This document shows, piece after piece, positions 1 to 12,400 of a DNA stretch of 64,000 bases. The position numbers and the translations under genes were made by a program. Source of the stretch: Lantana camara (lineage: Eukaryota; Streptophyta; Magnoliopsida; Lamiales; Verbenaceae); assembly GCA_037501455.1 (NCBI GenBank), contig CM074864.1, positions 36,048,001 to 36,112,000 on the forward strand, read 5' to 3'. How positions within the stretch are numbered: position 1 is the stretch's first letter; every line of letters begins with the position of its first letter. The notes beneath the pieces are model-generated. The model saw nothing but the letters and a program-made list of their open reading frames with translations, did not search any database and was not told the origin of the DNA.

Positions 1-900
1 TACCTTATGTGCTTAATTAATTAGAATAAAGAACCTAGTCCTAAACCTATAGTAGTTAATACTTCCAGGCACACGGGAATCCACATTACAATGTCTGACT
101 ACCGATATAGGTGAGGGTTAAAATATTTTCAACTGGAATCATGCCTATACATATATATCTATATAAAAATTATTTTCAATCCTACATCTTATTTACGGTT
201 TACTACACGATATACATAATACTATACTACAATATATCCCTTTTGAAGGGGAAAATACTTTTATACCGGAATAAACGTTTTACTAGGACATTATATATTT
301 TAAGTCCACTTTATCAATACGTTGATTCTGAATTATGCAAGCAAAATATTGTTCTTGATTCATGTTATGGGCCCCGGCTGTATCCGTACCGAGCAATTAC
401 CCGAAAAGTATCGGGCCGAGGGTATTGTTGGTGCTGCGGACTGCTACCAACTCTTGGTAGTGGTTTAGCTGGAGGTTAGCTACTCCATGCCAAGAGATTA
501 AGGGACAGATAGCTGCCTCCCGAATATTGTTCATGGTCTCTAGGGTTTGATCCCCTATTGACACCAAGGAGTAGTGGAGGTATTATCGTATTGAATTTTA
601 TGAAAGTACCGGTGCCTTGATCAGCCCGGTACCGTTTTACCGATTATTTAAGGAGTTAAGGATGGAGAGGCCTAGCTTGCGGGCATTAAAATTATTGTTA
701 TAGACGGTTCATGTTTTTACAAATTTTCCAAATTATCCCTATCCCTATTTTAACAATTATTATGAACCGTTTCATATTTGTTATATCCTATTGCTAATAT
801 TTTAGATTAAGATCTCCTTGATCATATAAATATATATACGTATATATATAAACTAACATACCCCCTTCACTTAGTCAGTTTGACTAACCCTCTCGCCTAC
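1..900 (+). repeat. Degenerate chromovirus-type LTR fragment
   Basis: No gene is recognisable. The order of landmarks resembles the better preserved LTRs further right: a block ending in GGTGAGGGTTAAAAT (near 110), a gggccc...gggccgagggt block (368-425) and a CCCCCTTCACTTAGTCAGTTTGACTAA-like block near 862-890, matching the TATA/CAGTCT...AGACTG region of LTRs at 10.4, 41.9 and 54.5 kb. It is highly diverged and its ends cannot be placed; it also continues off the left edge. The short ORFs here look fortuitous. If the P450 terminal exon exists, this lies within its fourth intron. Confidence 0.4.
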
Positions 901-1199
901 TTTAAAATGCATGATTTCAGGAATCAAGGAACGACAACTAGAGGTATCTTGAAGCATTACAATAGTAGGTTGAATCCGATCCTAAGAGTAACTGTCTTGA
1001 GCTTATTCTCTGTAGAAATAAACTATCTCATACTTTGTCCTTGCATGTCAACCTGTTGTACTCTTTTGCGAACTACTTTGATCAATAATGATAATCCTTA
1101 TTCCTTATACGTTATCCTCCCCGTTTATTGGCAAAGTTTGAATCTCTTTATCTTCCGCTGTGATAGTGCAGAAACTTGTAAGAGGATTTAAACACAAAA

Positions 1200-2195
1200 C
1201 ACTCTAGAATTTGTTTGTGGAAGGGAAGACCATCATAGGCGTTAAAGACTCAGGAACTGGGTTTCCTTTGTAGCGTGGGTTCTTCTAGTTAGGATAACAC
1301 CAAGGATCAGAAAGCAGTAAGGATGCAACAATGGTGCGTATGAAGAATGCAGAGCATGGAGAATAAGGAAATACAGAGGAAAAAAATGCCCAGGTTATGT
1401 AGAGTATTCTTGTGGAAGAAGATGACTTGAGGAAGAATGCAGGGGTTTCTTCCTATTTATATGTTAGGGGTGGGGGTGCCTTGGGTATTTTGACCAAGTG
1501 GTCCCAAACCTGTGTTGCCCTAACGCTTGGCGAACCGTGATGGTATGAAAGCGATGTCCCTGAAAAGTGGGCGGCGTTTCAGGTACGAGGTGCGCACTGC
1601 CACTGTGTCAGAAGTTGTTGGCGAGGGTAGTGCGATGGGAGGCTCAAGATCTGTCATGCAAGCGTACGGATGCCTTACTTGGGGCAGATCTTATTCGAGT
1701 GCTGGTGATGCTCGAAGGGACACGCGAGAGGGTTTCCTCTGGCAGATGACCCACGAGCGTCAGATAAGCGAGCGCAAGAAAGAAAGTGCCCTCGTGAAGT
1801 GTTCCCCTAATAAAGATGACCTTGAGGGCTTATAGTACGAGCGTTGGGTTTGGCAATGGAACCTTCCGCTTGAACAGTGGGCCGAGACGCATGGGCCTGG
1901 ATTAGCCAACAAGTGAATGGGTCGGGTTGGTCCGCAAGCCCAGTAATGCGAGCGTCCAAGCACTAAGTCAGTAGATGGCGACACGTGGACAGCTCTGATC
2001 CAAGCGCGGTTTTGGGTCTCATCACGCTGCACTGGGACATGCATTCCACTCATGTATTATCTTGACCGTTTCCCGTAGTATTTCCTGAATGTTGAATCTA
2101 ACCACCACTTGGGGAATATTGCGGTGCGGGGGTTGTAGTGTTGGGGAGGCGCCACAAGTCGTATTCAAAATTTCTTTCCATTTTTTCCGTAATAT
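1200..2195. repeat. Degenerate LTR-like segment related to the Tat LTR
   Basis: The stretch near 1440-1535 (TATTTATA, then text resembling tggtcc...ttgccctaacgc) parallels the segment near 5760-5850 of the Tat-type LTR, and the end near 2150 (ggcgccacaagtc) parallels its gggacgccacgtg end. The ORFs on both strands are compositionally biased and overlap each other, and show no domain I recognise. I read it as an old, diverged LTR of a Tat-like element; ends and TSD were not found. Confidence 0.35.
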
Positions 2196-3090
2196 CTTAA
2201 TTACGGGGGTTCAACCTTAATCATAGTCCTTTAATATATATGTACATTATTTTACAAATTTTGGGTGGGAAACGGGAGATTGCATCAAGTAAATACCCTT
2301 TGGCCCTATATATCCTTAAAAGCTAGCTTAATTCGATTTAACTTTTTTTTTTTTTTTTTATGACAGATCAAAGTTATGTATTTGCATCCCCAAAAATGAT
2401 TTACATATTTTTATGTATATGATTGAAAAAAAGAAAAAAAGGGCCTAACCGTGACTGGACATGTCCAAATTAACCTTTCTTTTTTTGGTCGCAAGCAACT
2501 TTTGTGTATTACAGAACTCCAAATATGTGATATTTCCGTTAAAAAATTTTATTTGCAATTTGTCTATTTGCTCCCCTAGAGTTATTTTCTATACGAATTA
2601 AAAAATGTAATATAAAATATTTTTCCGTGAAAATATTCTCCTATACATTTTCTAATTCCTTAACACATAAACTGAGTGTTCCACTGACAATGTGATAATT
2701 ACATATTAGTAAAAATATTAAACAAAATTAGAGTGAATTGAGAAAAAGACGAAATTAAAGAGATAAGACGTCATTTGAAATGGTTAAAAAACACAAGAAG
2801 AAAAAGAAAAGAATATAAATAATAACATGTTATTCTATGGTAAAAATTATAAAAAAAAAAAAAGTGTCTAAAATTTCAAGATATGATTACTCTAAAATGG
2901 CGTCCTTAATATAATAGTATAGATAATGTCCCATAATTGTTTCCAAATATTTCTTTTAATTTTGTACTGTTTTTACTCTCGGACTAGGTTCTCGACTCCA
3001 TCCTTGAGTGGGCCAAGATGATGATGCAATCATTTTATTTAAAACTTAAAAGCTTTCAACTAACGATTCTAAATTTTTTAGCGAGAAAGA
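2196..3090. other. AT-rich non-coding stretch left of P450 exon 4
   Basis: Low-complexity AT-rich DNA with a T-run at 2342-2359 and an A-run near 2850. On the minus strand this should be the start of P450 intron 4. I looked for the terminal exon (K-helix ExxR, PERF and FxxGxRxCxG motifs) on the minus strand from 3105 down to 1 and did not find it. Confidence 0.5.
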
Positions 3091-3105
3091 TCATGCATAT
3101 CTTAC

Positions 3106-3493
3106 CGTTTTAAGCTGATTTAGGCCTTCAAGATTTGGCTGTTTCCTTCCAAAAACTTGCAAAACCTCTTCTCTTGCTCTTATTTGCCACTCCTGATGTT
3201 TGCTCAATAGCACCAGTGTCCAGACCAGCAAATTCGACGTCGTTTCCGATCCAGCAAAGTAGAACAGCTTGCACTCCTCAATTACATCTTCAATGCTCAT
3301 TCCGACACTTTTCTTGTTTCCATGTTCTTTAATTTCTTTGAAATTTGATTCCATTAAAGTGCCTAATAAGTCGTCACTAATGGTTTCTCCTCTGTCCAGT
3401 GCCTCCTGTCTTTGGTTGATGATTCCCCTTAACAAAAATTGAATCTCTTTGGTAATTGCTCTCATTCTTCTGTTTGCCTTGGTCGGAAAATAT
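3106..3493 (-). CDS. P450 exon 4 (I-helix)
   Basis: 388 nt, after a 792-bp intron (3494-4285). The acceptor is TTTCAG|A and the donor is ACG|GTAAGA (phase 0). It starts [16 protein letters not shown] and contains [10 protein letters not shown] and the I-helix [17 protein letters not shown], with the conserved acidic-Thr pair. It stops just before the K-helix, as expected for the CYP72A gene structure. No downstream exon is visible in the remaining 3.1 kb. Confidence 0.88.
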
Positions 3494-6400
3494 CTGAAAT
3501 TCGAGCAATTTTATGGCATTAAATATCCTTTATCACCTTTTTATTTCATTTTTTATTTAATTTTTCCGCACCCCTTAAGTGTATTCATAAGCTATTGAAA
3601 TTAGAAAAGCTAATAATTGTGATATGGAAAAAAAAAATTTTGAAAAATTCGACATCCTAATCATGTAATGCCAATATATATATATATATATATATACCTG
3701 AATTGTGTGGATGAATAAATAGGAATTCAACGTAACACTCAAACAAAAATTCATTGTTTGAATAAGAGTGTTAGAGTTTATTCTTGAAAGAACTAAAAAA
3801 TAACTATAAAGAGATCTTTTTTATACTTGATCTTCTCTATTGGGATTGTTTACACTAGGATGCCTTATACTACGATGTATTTACCCGAAAGACCAATCGG
3901 TTATTAACAATACGACATCCATTATTTTACTTTTCGTAAAGTATTTTTGTAAAATAACCATAATATCTTTGTTCTAGAGACAGAGTTAGGGGGGCATGCT
4001 CTTCTAATTTTTTTTCTTTTTTATATGTATATTTTGAAGTATTTATATTTTTCCCCTAATTGAAGATTTTACATCAACCCAAAAAAAAAAAAAAAAAAAT
4101 TAAAATTGTTCCTATCATTATTTCTAATACCCAACACACTGTTTCAGCAGCTATAGCAAACCTCAGGGTAGACTGTAGAGTCTACCATAAATTCGCACAT
4201 GATAAGATGAATACTAAAAAAAAAAATTATATCGAGATGAAGTTTGTTATACGAAAAATGAGATGAATCCAGAACGTAATACTACCTCCATCCCGGGATA
4301 AAATAGAACTTAATGATTTGCAAAACAAGCTTAACTTGTTCCTTTTGGAGCTCAAATATTTTTCTTCCTTGTTCGTGACTGCTTCCAAATGCTGTCCTCG
4401 AAATGACATCCCCTGATAAATCTTCAAGATAAGGCCATACATCAATTTCATGAGATGATGAGTTAGCTCCCATCTCAGAAACCAAAGTCTCCCATTTCTC
4501 TACCATGCTCGAGCAACTTAAGTAAATAGTTGGGACCATGTTCTGCCAAGAATAATAAATGATTTAGTTTCAAAACAGTTATATTCATAGTTTGCATTTT
4601 GCAAGATAAACATGATTGAACTGTAAGGTATGGGTTCTTATTACTTTCAACTTCTCCATGTGGAAAGCAGGATTGATGATTTTTCTATGCATAGCCCATT
4701 TCTGGTCTTCATGAAAGAGAAGGCCTCCCACAATGGTCCTACCAATGGGGTCGGGATGAGGCTTGTGGAAAACTCCTGGTTTTGTCAAAATCTCTTTGAT
4801 GAGCTCTGGATCAACAATATTTACTCTTGGGGAAGGTCCGAACCACACAAAAGAAAGTTTGCCTGAATTTTTGGAAAAATTTTGAAAGTTAAGCGTAATT
4901 CAAGTTATTTGAAGGTTGTAAGTGTAATTACATGCGAATGAGGGATACCACTTGTCATTGTGTCATCCAATTTGATAGTTAGATCAAATTAATTCTAGTG
5001 AGATTTTTTCTCACGAACAATTAATTATCTTCTTTTTTTCTCACCGGTAATTAATTATCATCTCTTATAAATAAAATTTATATAAAGTTGAACTTCAATT
5101 ATTAATATTATAAAAACCCCCAATAAATTTAGAACTTTAAAAATACAAGATAATGACTAATTTATATCATCAAAATTCTTATCAAATTTATCAAATTTGT
5201 CAAGAAAATTCTAAAAGAAAAATATAATAACAAAATTTTTTGTAAAAGATTCGGGCAAAATTCAAAGTAAATTAAGTAAATTATAAAATTCTATGTTTCT
5301 CTTTTCTTTTCCTTTCTTTTTCTCTCTAAAAAGTTCATAAGTAAAAGCTATTAAGAAGAGTGAACGTGTTGTGTGAACAGTTATTGCCTGGAACACTAAA
5401 CTTTATATTGTAAAATACTTTTATATTATAAAATATTTATATAACACTAAATTTTATATTATAAAATATTTATATTTTCCCATTTGATGGGTCCGAATCT
5501 GAAGTGTCAAACTTCGATCACTTTACGATTTGTTTTATGTGGGGAAACAAGGGATGGAACTCAAATGGAACTCGCCGGAAAAGATGGGGTTCAACCTGCT
5601 AGGACAAACACCAAAAACAAAGTAAGAAGGTCAAGCTGGGGGGACTGGGGATGATTCTCAGTTTGGCACTCCGACGCTCAAGTCAGGCAGTGATTTGAAG
5701 AAGAAGTTGCAAGTGCAGAGCTCAAGTTGCGGAAGATCACTTACAATGGAGGGGATGAATTCCCTTATTTATAGTTGAGGGTCAAGAGCCCTTTGGTAAT
5801 TGTCTCCATGTGGTCCTGGCCTAATGTTTCCCTAACACGTGGTGTGATGAGGAGGAACCTAGGAGGAATCTCCTTCAAAAGCTGGTGTAAAGTTGGTGGC
5901 GGGCAACAGTGGCAGGTGTGCGGGTGCGTACTTGTGTCAGAGAGACAGTTTGGGTTGTTACCGAGGGCGAGGGGCACGCTCGGGTTTTGACACGAGCTCT
6001 GGAGGCTCGCAGGTTTAAGGGGCACCTGGGCCAAGGCTGAGAGATGTGAGTTTGGTTCTCTACTTATCCAAGTGGGAGAGTACTCCGAGGGTGAGCGCAT
6101 GAGGGCTCGGAGGGTCATAATACCCCTCGCACGGGAGTTGACTCTTTTGAAGAACTGGAACATCCCTGGGGGACGAGGGCGAGGCTCGTCCCGAGGGTGG
6201 CCTGTGTGGGGCCTGGTTTCCACGTGTTGTATGCGGGGGACGCCACGTGTCAAAAACGTGGCCAAGCATTTATTTGCCCCATTATTTTGCCCCCCAATTC
6301 TGTAGTCCTCAGTAATGAGGGTTGTAGAATTCTTGATTTCAAACTTGAGAGGTAGATGCTCGTTTTTTAAGAAGTCATGCGCTAGGGAATTTTCTTCTGA

Positions 6401-9400
6401 ACAAGCAATTAATGATGTTTTCTCGTGACGATCACTCGAATCGACGGGTACCGCCGATCATGGCCGGGGGGGGGGGGGGGAGGGGAGGGGGGAGGAAACT
6501 CTGCGCTCAAGTGGTTCGCTCGCCACGCTCATCCCCCATGGCGGGATTTTACTATATCCAGGCCAAGTCTAATCTAAGACTGATAAACTCACCTTCAACA
6601 TCTTATGAGACTGACTGGAAAGAAAAGTTCTTTTTTGTGAGGGCGCCCGAGGGTGAGGATTTCAGAGTTCGCCAAGAGTGGTTTAATCATGGGGATAGGC
6701 CTCTTGTGAGATCTCATTTGGACCCTTCGTTTCCCCTGTCCTGGGCCCAAGACTTGGCATCCACTCTAAGGAACGTGCGCTGGCTTATCAAAGCCAAAGA
6801 ACTGATGGACGATGAGGAGGTCTTATTCCTTTACAGGCTCATGAATGACCCCGAGATGATTAAAAATCCACCTGCTCGAAGTTTGGAGAAAGATGGTTAG
6901 ATCCTAGGTAACTAATTTAGATAGGGTTACTAACTTTATTCTCATATTTCGTTGAACTCTGCGGGGAAGAATTGACCCTCGTTCTTCTTATCTCAGGTGC
7001 TAGCATACTAATGGCGAGGAGAGGAGGAATGAAAAATGTGGCCAACCTTCTGAACACCCGCAACCCACAACAACAACAACAGCCCCAGAATCAACAAGGG
7101 TAGAACCAGGGTCGAGGGGCCGGACGAGGAGATGGTCATGGGGGCCATCAAGGAGCAAGTTGCAGCACTCCCGATCATGGCCGAGGGGATAACCATGCGC
7201 CAACCCCTGAGACCTGCATTGTCCCCCTCCAGGGGGACGCTTTAGGTCAAAGGGGGGTGACACCCCCTCAAAGCAACCAAGAAAGGCAACGTTCGAGGGT
7301 TGTGATAAGGGAGTCCCAAGGGGACCAAGTCCAGCCCTCGAAGAAGAGGAAAAGAATGTCAGATGCTATCCCAGTAGTGAGCAAGGGCAAGCAAGTGGTT
7401 GAGGGCGACCGTGGTGACGGGTTACTTCTTCCTCCGAGGAGGATCAGCTGTGGAATTTTGACCGCGTGGGTAACAAGGCGTTCGGTCGTCCCCCACATGA
7501 GGGCTCCACCATGCTGAGCAATCTTGCGCTCGCTCGGAACATCACCTACTGGCTCTATAAAAGGGTCCAGTTCACAGGGAAGTATGGGAAGTTATATTCC
7601 CAAAGCGCTGAGCAGGTGGCTGAGGATCTCGCTTATGCCGTCATTTATGTAAGGCTCCTCAACTCACTACTCTTTTTTAAATTTCTCATCCTCCTGAAAA
7701 GTGCTAAGGGTTGAAGGTTTTCCTCTTGAAATACAGCAAGTGCTTCCAAGGGTTAGAAACGTCCAGCGACGCGCAACTGTATACTCCGAGTGTAAGGCCA
7801 TGTATAAGAAAATGGCATGCTCGGCTGACCCCGCTAAGCTCTAGGAGGAGCTGGATGTGGTGAGAGCCCAACTTGAATCTCCTGAGGCCGAGCATCCAAA
7901 GGTGAAGAAGGAGCTTGAGAAGTCCGAGACGTCACGGAGGAAGCACCGAGCGGATGCAACAAGGCTTACTGATGTTAACAAGAAGCTGATAGAGGATGTG
8001 AATGGGTGGGTTGCGAAGTTCAATGCGGCTGAGAAGCAGTACACTGAAGCTACCAAGAAGGCTTGTGAGGAGGAGTTTAACAAGGGTGCTTCCCGAGCGT
8101 ATCGCGGAAGCTAACAAAGAAGCCCTTGCTAAATTTTGCCATTCCAAGGCATTTGCGTTCGCTGCTAACCTCCATTGCTATGACGAGGCCCAGAACGCAT
8201 TTAACTTGGTGGTTGAGCAACTCATCCACCTAGGTTTGGCATGCTTCTTCACGAGGGCACACGAACACGGGGCTTCAATGTAACGCCCCAAATTTTATTA
8301 ATCATAATTTTATGTTCATTACGATTTTATAAATTGTATTTTATCAAACTTTCATAAAATCTCAAGAATTTATATTAAAGTTAGAATTTATTTCATAACT
8401 TGAAAATATTTATTGCATGAAATCAATGCTGAGAGTGATGAAATTACCAAATTGCCCTAGTTAAATATTTGCTAAAACTTTAGGGACTTAATTGCACATT
8501 CTTTAAGGGTTTGATTGACCATAATTCAAAATCTTATATACCTTATTGCATGACTTAAACAACCAAAGGATTGAATAGAAAATTTGCACAATTCACACAA
8601 ATCAATGGGATGAATCACGTAACAATTTCATCTCCATTCTTCCTTGATCATTTTCATCCAAATCTCACAAGTATCTCCATTTTCCCTCTCACGGTTCCAA
8701 GGAAAGGAAAGGAAGAATTGAATTTCATCCAAGATTTCAAGAAATCATCCAAGTTTTGGGAAATTAATCATCATCATCATCCACTTCCTCCATATTTTAT
8801 CTTCAAGGTTGGCTTTGCATGAATTGATGAATCTTGAGCATATTTGGTTTAGCTAGGGTTTATGAACTTATGAATTTATGGATTATAAGTGTTCAAAGCA
8901 TGCTTATGTGATCATATCTTGAATGATGGCATAGTTTGAGGCATGAATTCTTGAATATTGAGCTTGAATGATCAAGTTTAATCATGAACATGAATCTTGA
9001 ATTCTTGATGATTTTTCCATGGTTGATATGCTTAAGTGTTATTTTATCAACTATTGAACATATGTGTATCATACTTCCAGAAAATCATAGCTTTGTTGAT
9101 TGGGAATGGAATTTGTGGCTTGCTTTGTTGTTTCCCGTAGCCATGCTCTGTTCTTCTCTGTTTCTTTCCAGTTGCAGAACTGGGAACGACCGTTCCCAGC
9201 CTCAAAGCTTTGTGGGAACGGGCGTTCCCACCTTTTCAAATAAACTAAGCGACCGAGCATGGGAACGGCCGTTCCCAATTTGGCCTTGGTGCCGGAAGGG
9301 CCGTTCCCAGCTTCAGCGCGTTTTTAAAATGGAAATCGTTGCCGCGTCTTTGGGGTTATGGGAACGACCGTTCCCATTTACAAAGGGAAGCTGGAACGGT

Positions 9401-12400
9401 CGTTCCCACCTGACATGCAGAACAAAATATTCTGCATAAAATTACAATTTTAGCCCCTCGATCCGACGACTTCTCTGACCCCGATTTGCTATAATATGTG
9501 CTAATATGTAGTGAAACAACATGTTACCATGCCACATTGTATTTTCGTGGTCATCTCGATACATTTTGGCCGTTCGTCATTTTTGGTCCATTTTAGAGTC
9601 ATGTCTCACGTGTACACGTCGTGTTTGCACAGATCCTTGTCTCGTGACGTGGAGCAGGGGCCGTAGGCCGTGCCTTGACTTGCATTTGTCGGTAAAGGTG
9701 AGGTTTAGTTATTAATTATCTAGAACCCTATAACCCTTATATGGATTTCGGCCAAATTACACGTGTGTATATCTTTATAATCGTTTTCACAACAACAAGG
9801 GATTTAATACCTACTCGTGTATCATATTACAAATCGTGTTTCCTGAAACTAATCATGCTCTTGACAAGCAAATCGTGTATCGTGTTATAATCAAGTCATG
9901 AATCGTGTCATCGTGTTACCATGATCGGGTTTGGCGAACTATCATGTACCGTGTATCGTGTATCGTGTTTTGGGCCCGAGGGTGAGTGTGTGAGCCAACC
10001 GGGAAAGCATCGGGCCGACGGGTAACTCATAACACCTCTCTCACACCGTGGGGATGCCCCCTGAATCCACCAGGAGGTTTGGTGGAGGAAGGAGTCCCGT
10101 ACGTGGGAGTCATACTCCCGACGTGCACCGTGATATCGTGGGTGGTTTGGGCCTTGCAAACCCACCACCAATGGAGTGAAGGATGGATTTCATGTCATTG
10201 ATCGTGTGTACTTTAATGACTTGCTTGATAACTTAATTAAATGAAAGTGCAACTCTTGTTCACTGCCAAGGTTGGTTGGAGATCGTGCACGCCCCTCGCC
10301 AGGGCCACTGATTATTATAATAAACGGGATTATCGTGTTAAACCTAATAGTTGTAGTCTCGGGCGAGTGTATGTTATCCTTGCACGTATATTATTTTGAT
10401 TACAAAACCTTACCCGAGATTATAACTTGCATGTTACTTGTGTTTATATATATATATTGCCCCTCACTCGGTCTTCACAGACTGACGCCTCCACTTTTCA
10501 GGTTTTGCTCGGGGCGTGCTAGGCGGGAGTCGGGTCGTGTCGTTCTGTCCAGCTGAGTCTAGCATAGCTTTTCTTTTCATATATTAATAGTTCAGAGAAT
10601 CATGTTGATAGTTCTAAGTACTTCTATGTGAATGTCATCTGGAAGATGATAATGTATTGATAGTTAAATACAGTATTGATACCTATGATTTATTTAGTGC
10701 TTCCGCTTTATTTTATTGCATGTGTAGTTTAGTTCCCGCCTAGCTTGTTGGTATTGCATTGTCACCCGTTCACTATAGTTTTGATTTATGTATGGACTTT
10801 CCATTTCATACGTGGATCGAGGCTATAGTGCGGGGGTGTGGCACCTCCACGTGTACAGGGTGCTACATTCAATTTGACGAACACTGCACTATCCCTGACG
10901 ATAGTGAGGAGGACCCTAAGGCTAACTTGAATAAGCCTGAATACAATGACTTGGTCACCCTTCTCTAGGTTGAATTCATGAGGGCTCGTCAGGCTGAAGA
11001 GGTGCGTCGTACTGAAGGAAACAACGAGGGGGCTAATGATGTTGTAACTGTCCCCGAGGACCAACCTGACAGCGTGATTCAAGCGCCAGGTAGTGAAAGT
11101 GCTCCAGTTCCCGCGATCGTGACCACTGAGCCTCCTCAAGTTCAAGAGCCCCACTCTCAAGCGCCAGCTCCATCAATAGAGGTGGTGGTCCTTGATAAAG
11201 CCCCATCACAAAATGCTCAACCCTAATCTGTCTCCCCATGCCAAAGCTTTGTCATTTCTTCTTCCAGATTCGTCGTGTGTTTGTTTATTTTTCCTTTTAA
11301 GTGAATTCCGAGGGCGAGGGTACCCTTGTATTTTGTAATCTCGAGCGTCAACTCCATTGTCTTTTAATGAATGAATGTTTCCTTTCCTGCTGCCATGTTC
11401 ACTTTTTATGCAGCTTACTCTATGCTTGTTTCATCAAAATCTTGTAATATGAACTGAGTGAATAAGAACTGAGTGAAAAAGCTAAGTAAATCATGGCATA
11501 TTAAACTTGTAAAATTATACCAAGTCTTTTGACAAACACGAGGGTCCTGTTTGGAGGCTACCCTAGTTGAGACTTATAAAAACTTGTCTAAAAGTTCTTT
11601 ATAAGTATTAAGTCTTTAGCGGACACGAGGGTCCTGATTCGAGGGTACCCTAGCTTAGACTTAAAAAACTGATCTAAAAACTTTTATGAGCATCGGACGC
11701 GACGGGTTCGCTTGGGCCCCTGGTCACCTTAAGATATTTTAAAAATTTGCAATAAGCACGAAGGACCTTATTCTAAAGGTTCCCTGGCTACTTAAGAATT
11801 TTTTCGCAAGAATTCGTAAAGCACGCGAGGGGTTCTCATTTGAGGGCTCCCTAGTTACTGAATTTTCTTGCAAGTTTTGAGAGAACATGAGGGGCCCTTC
11901 TTGAGGGTGGTTAACATTTGGCATATTGAGAGCCCATTTCAAATGAAACGCAAGGATCCTTTCTACAACGGTGCCCTGGTCATTTGGGAACTTTCACAAG
12001 GGTCTTCTTATGAGGGATGAGAGGGACTTACAGATGACGGCACCCCAGTCATAGCATGAATGGGGAATTCCTGCTTTGAACACGAGGGGCTCATTTGCGA
12101 GGCCAACCTGGTCACTACATATGTTCCCACACATGCATTTCTTATAAATTTTCCTAAGTGTTGGGAAACTCCGAGCGCGAGCTGCGAGTACGAATCCAGC
12201 TGGTTGTTTGGCGGCTTCGAGCGCGAGCCAAAAGCGAGTTCTGGTTGGCTTTGGTTTTCGCCTTGAAATCAGCTTTTAGCGTTATCGAGTGTTCCGACGA
12301 GGGCAAACCTAGTTGCGGAGTTTAGCGCTCGATAAGCATAATTTCATCCCTGGTAAAGGGGAATCCGCACGCCTTGGGCCTGTGTGGCTATTGCCTAGGT

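Larger units (their letters stand above)
8279..10867 (+). mobile_element. Solo LTR A (chromovirus type) inside the Tat antisense gene
   Basis: 2,589 bp from TGTAACGCCCC to GGGTGCTACA, flanked by a perfect TSD TTCAA (8274-8278, 10868-10872), with no internal region or second LTR. It shares ordered landmarks with LTRs B, C, E and F: the palindrome array, a cccgagggtgagtg block, a 14-bp inverted repeat, TATA, a CAGTCT-type hairpin, a CTAGGCGGGAGT block and TTCCGC. Unequal LTR recombination is the usual origin. ORFs inside it are fortuitous. Confidence 0.92.

Noticed and set aside
111..479. 122-codon ORF at the left edge as a gene
   Set aside because: The AT-rich start and the gggccccgg...gggccgagggt part match a degenerate LTR; no domain and no start context.
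9182..9407. Possible CRISPR-like array of GGGAACGGCCGTTCCC
   Set aside because: Plant nuclear context, irregular spacing, palindromic units and no cas genes; it is a feature of the LTR.
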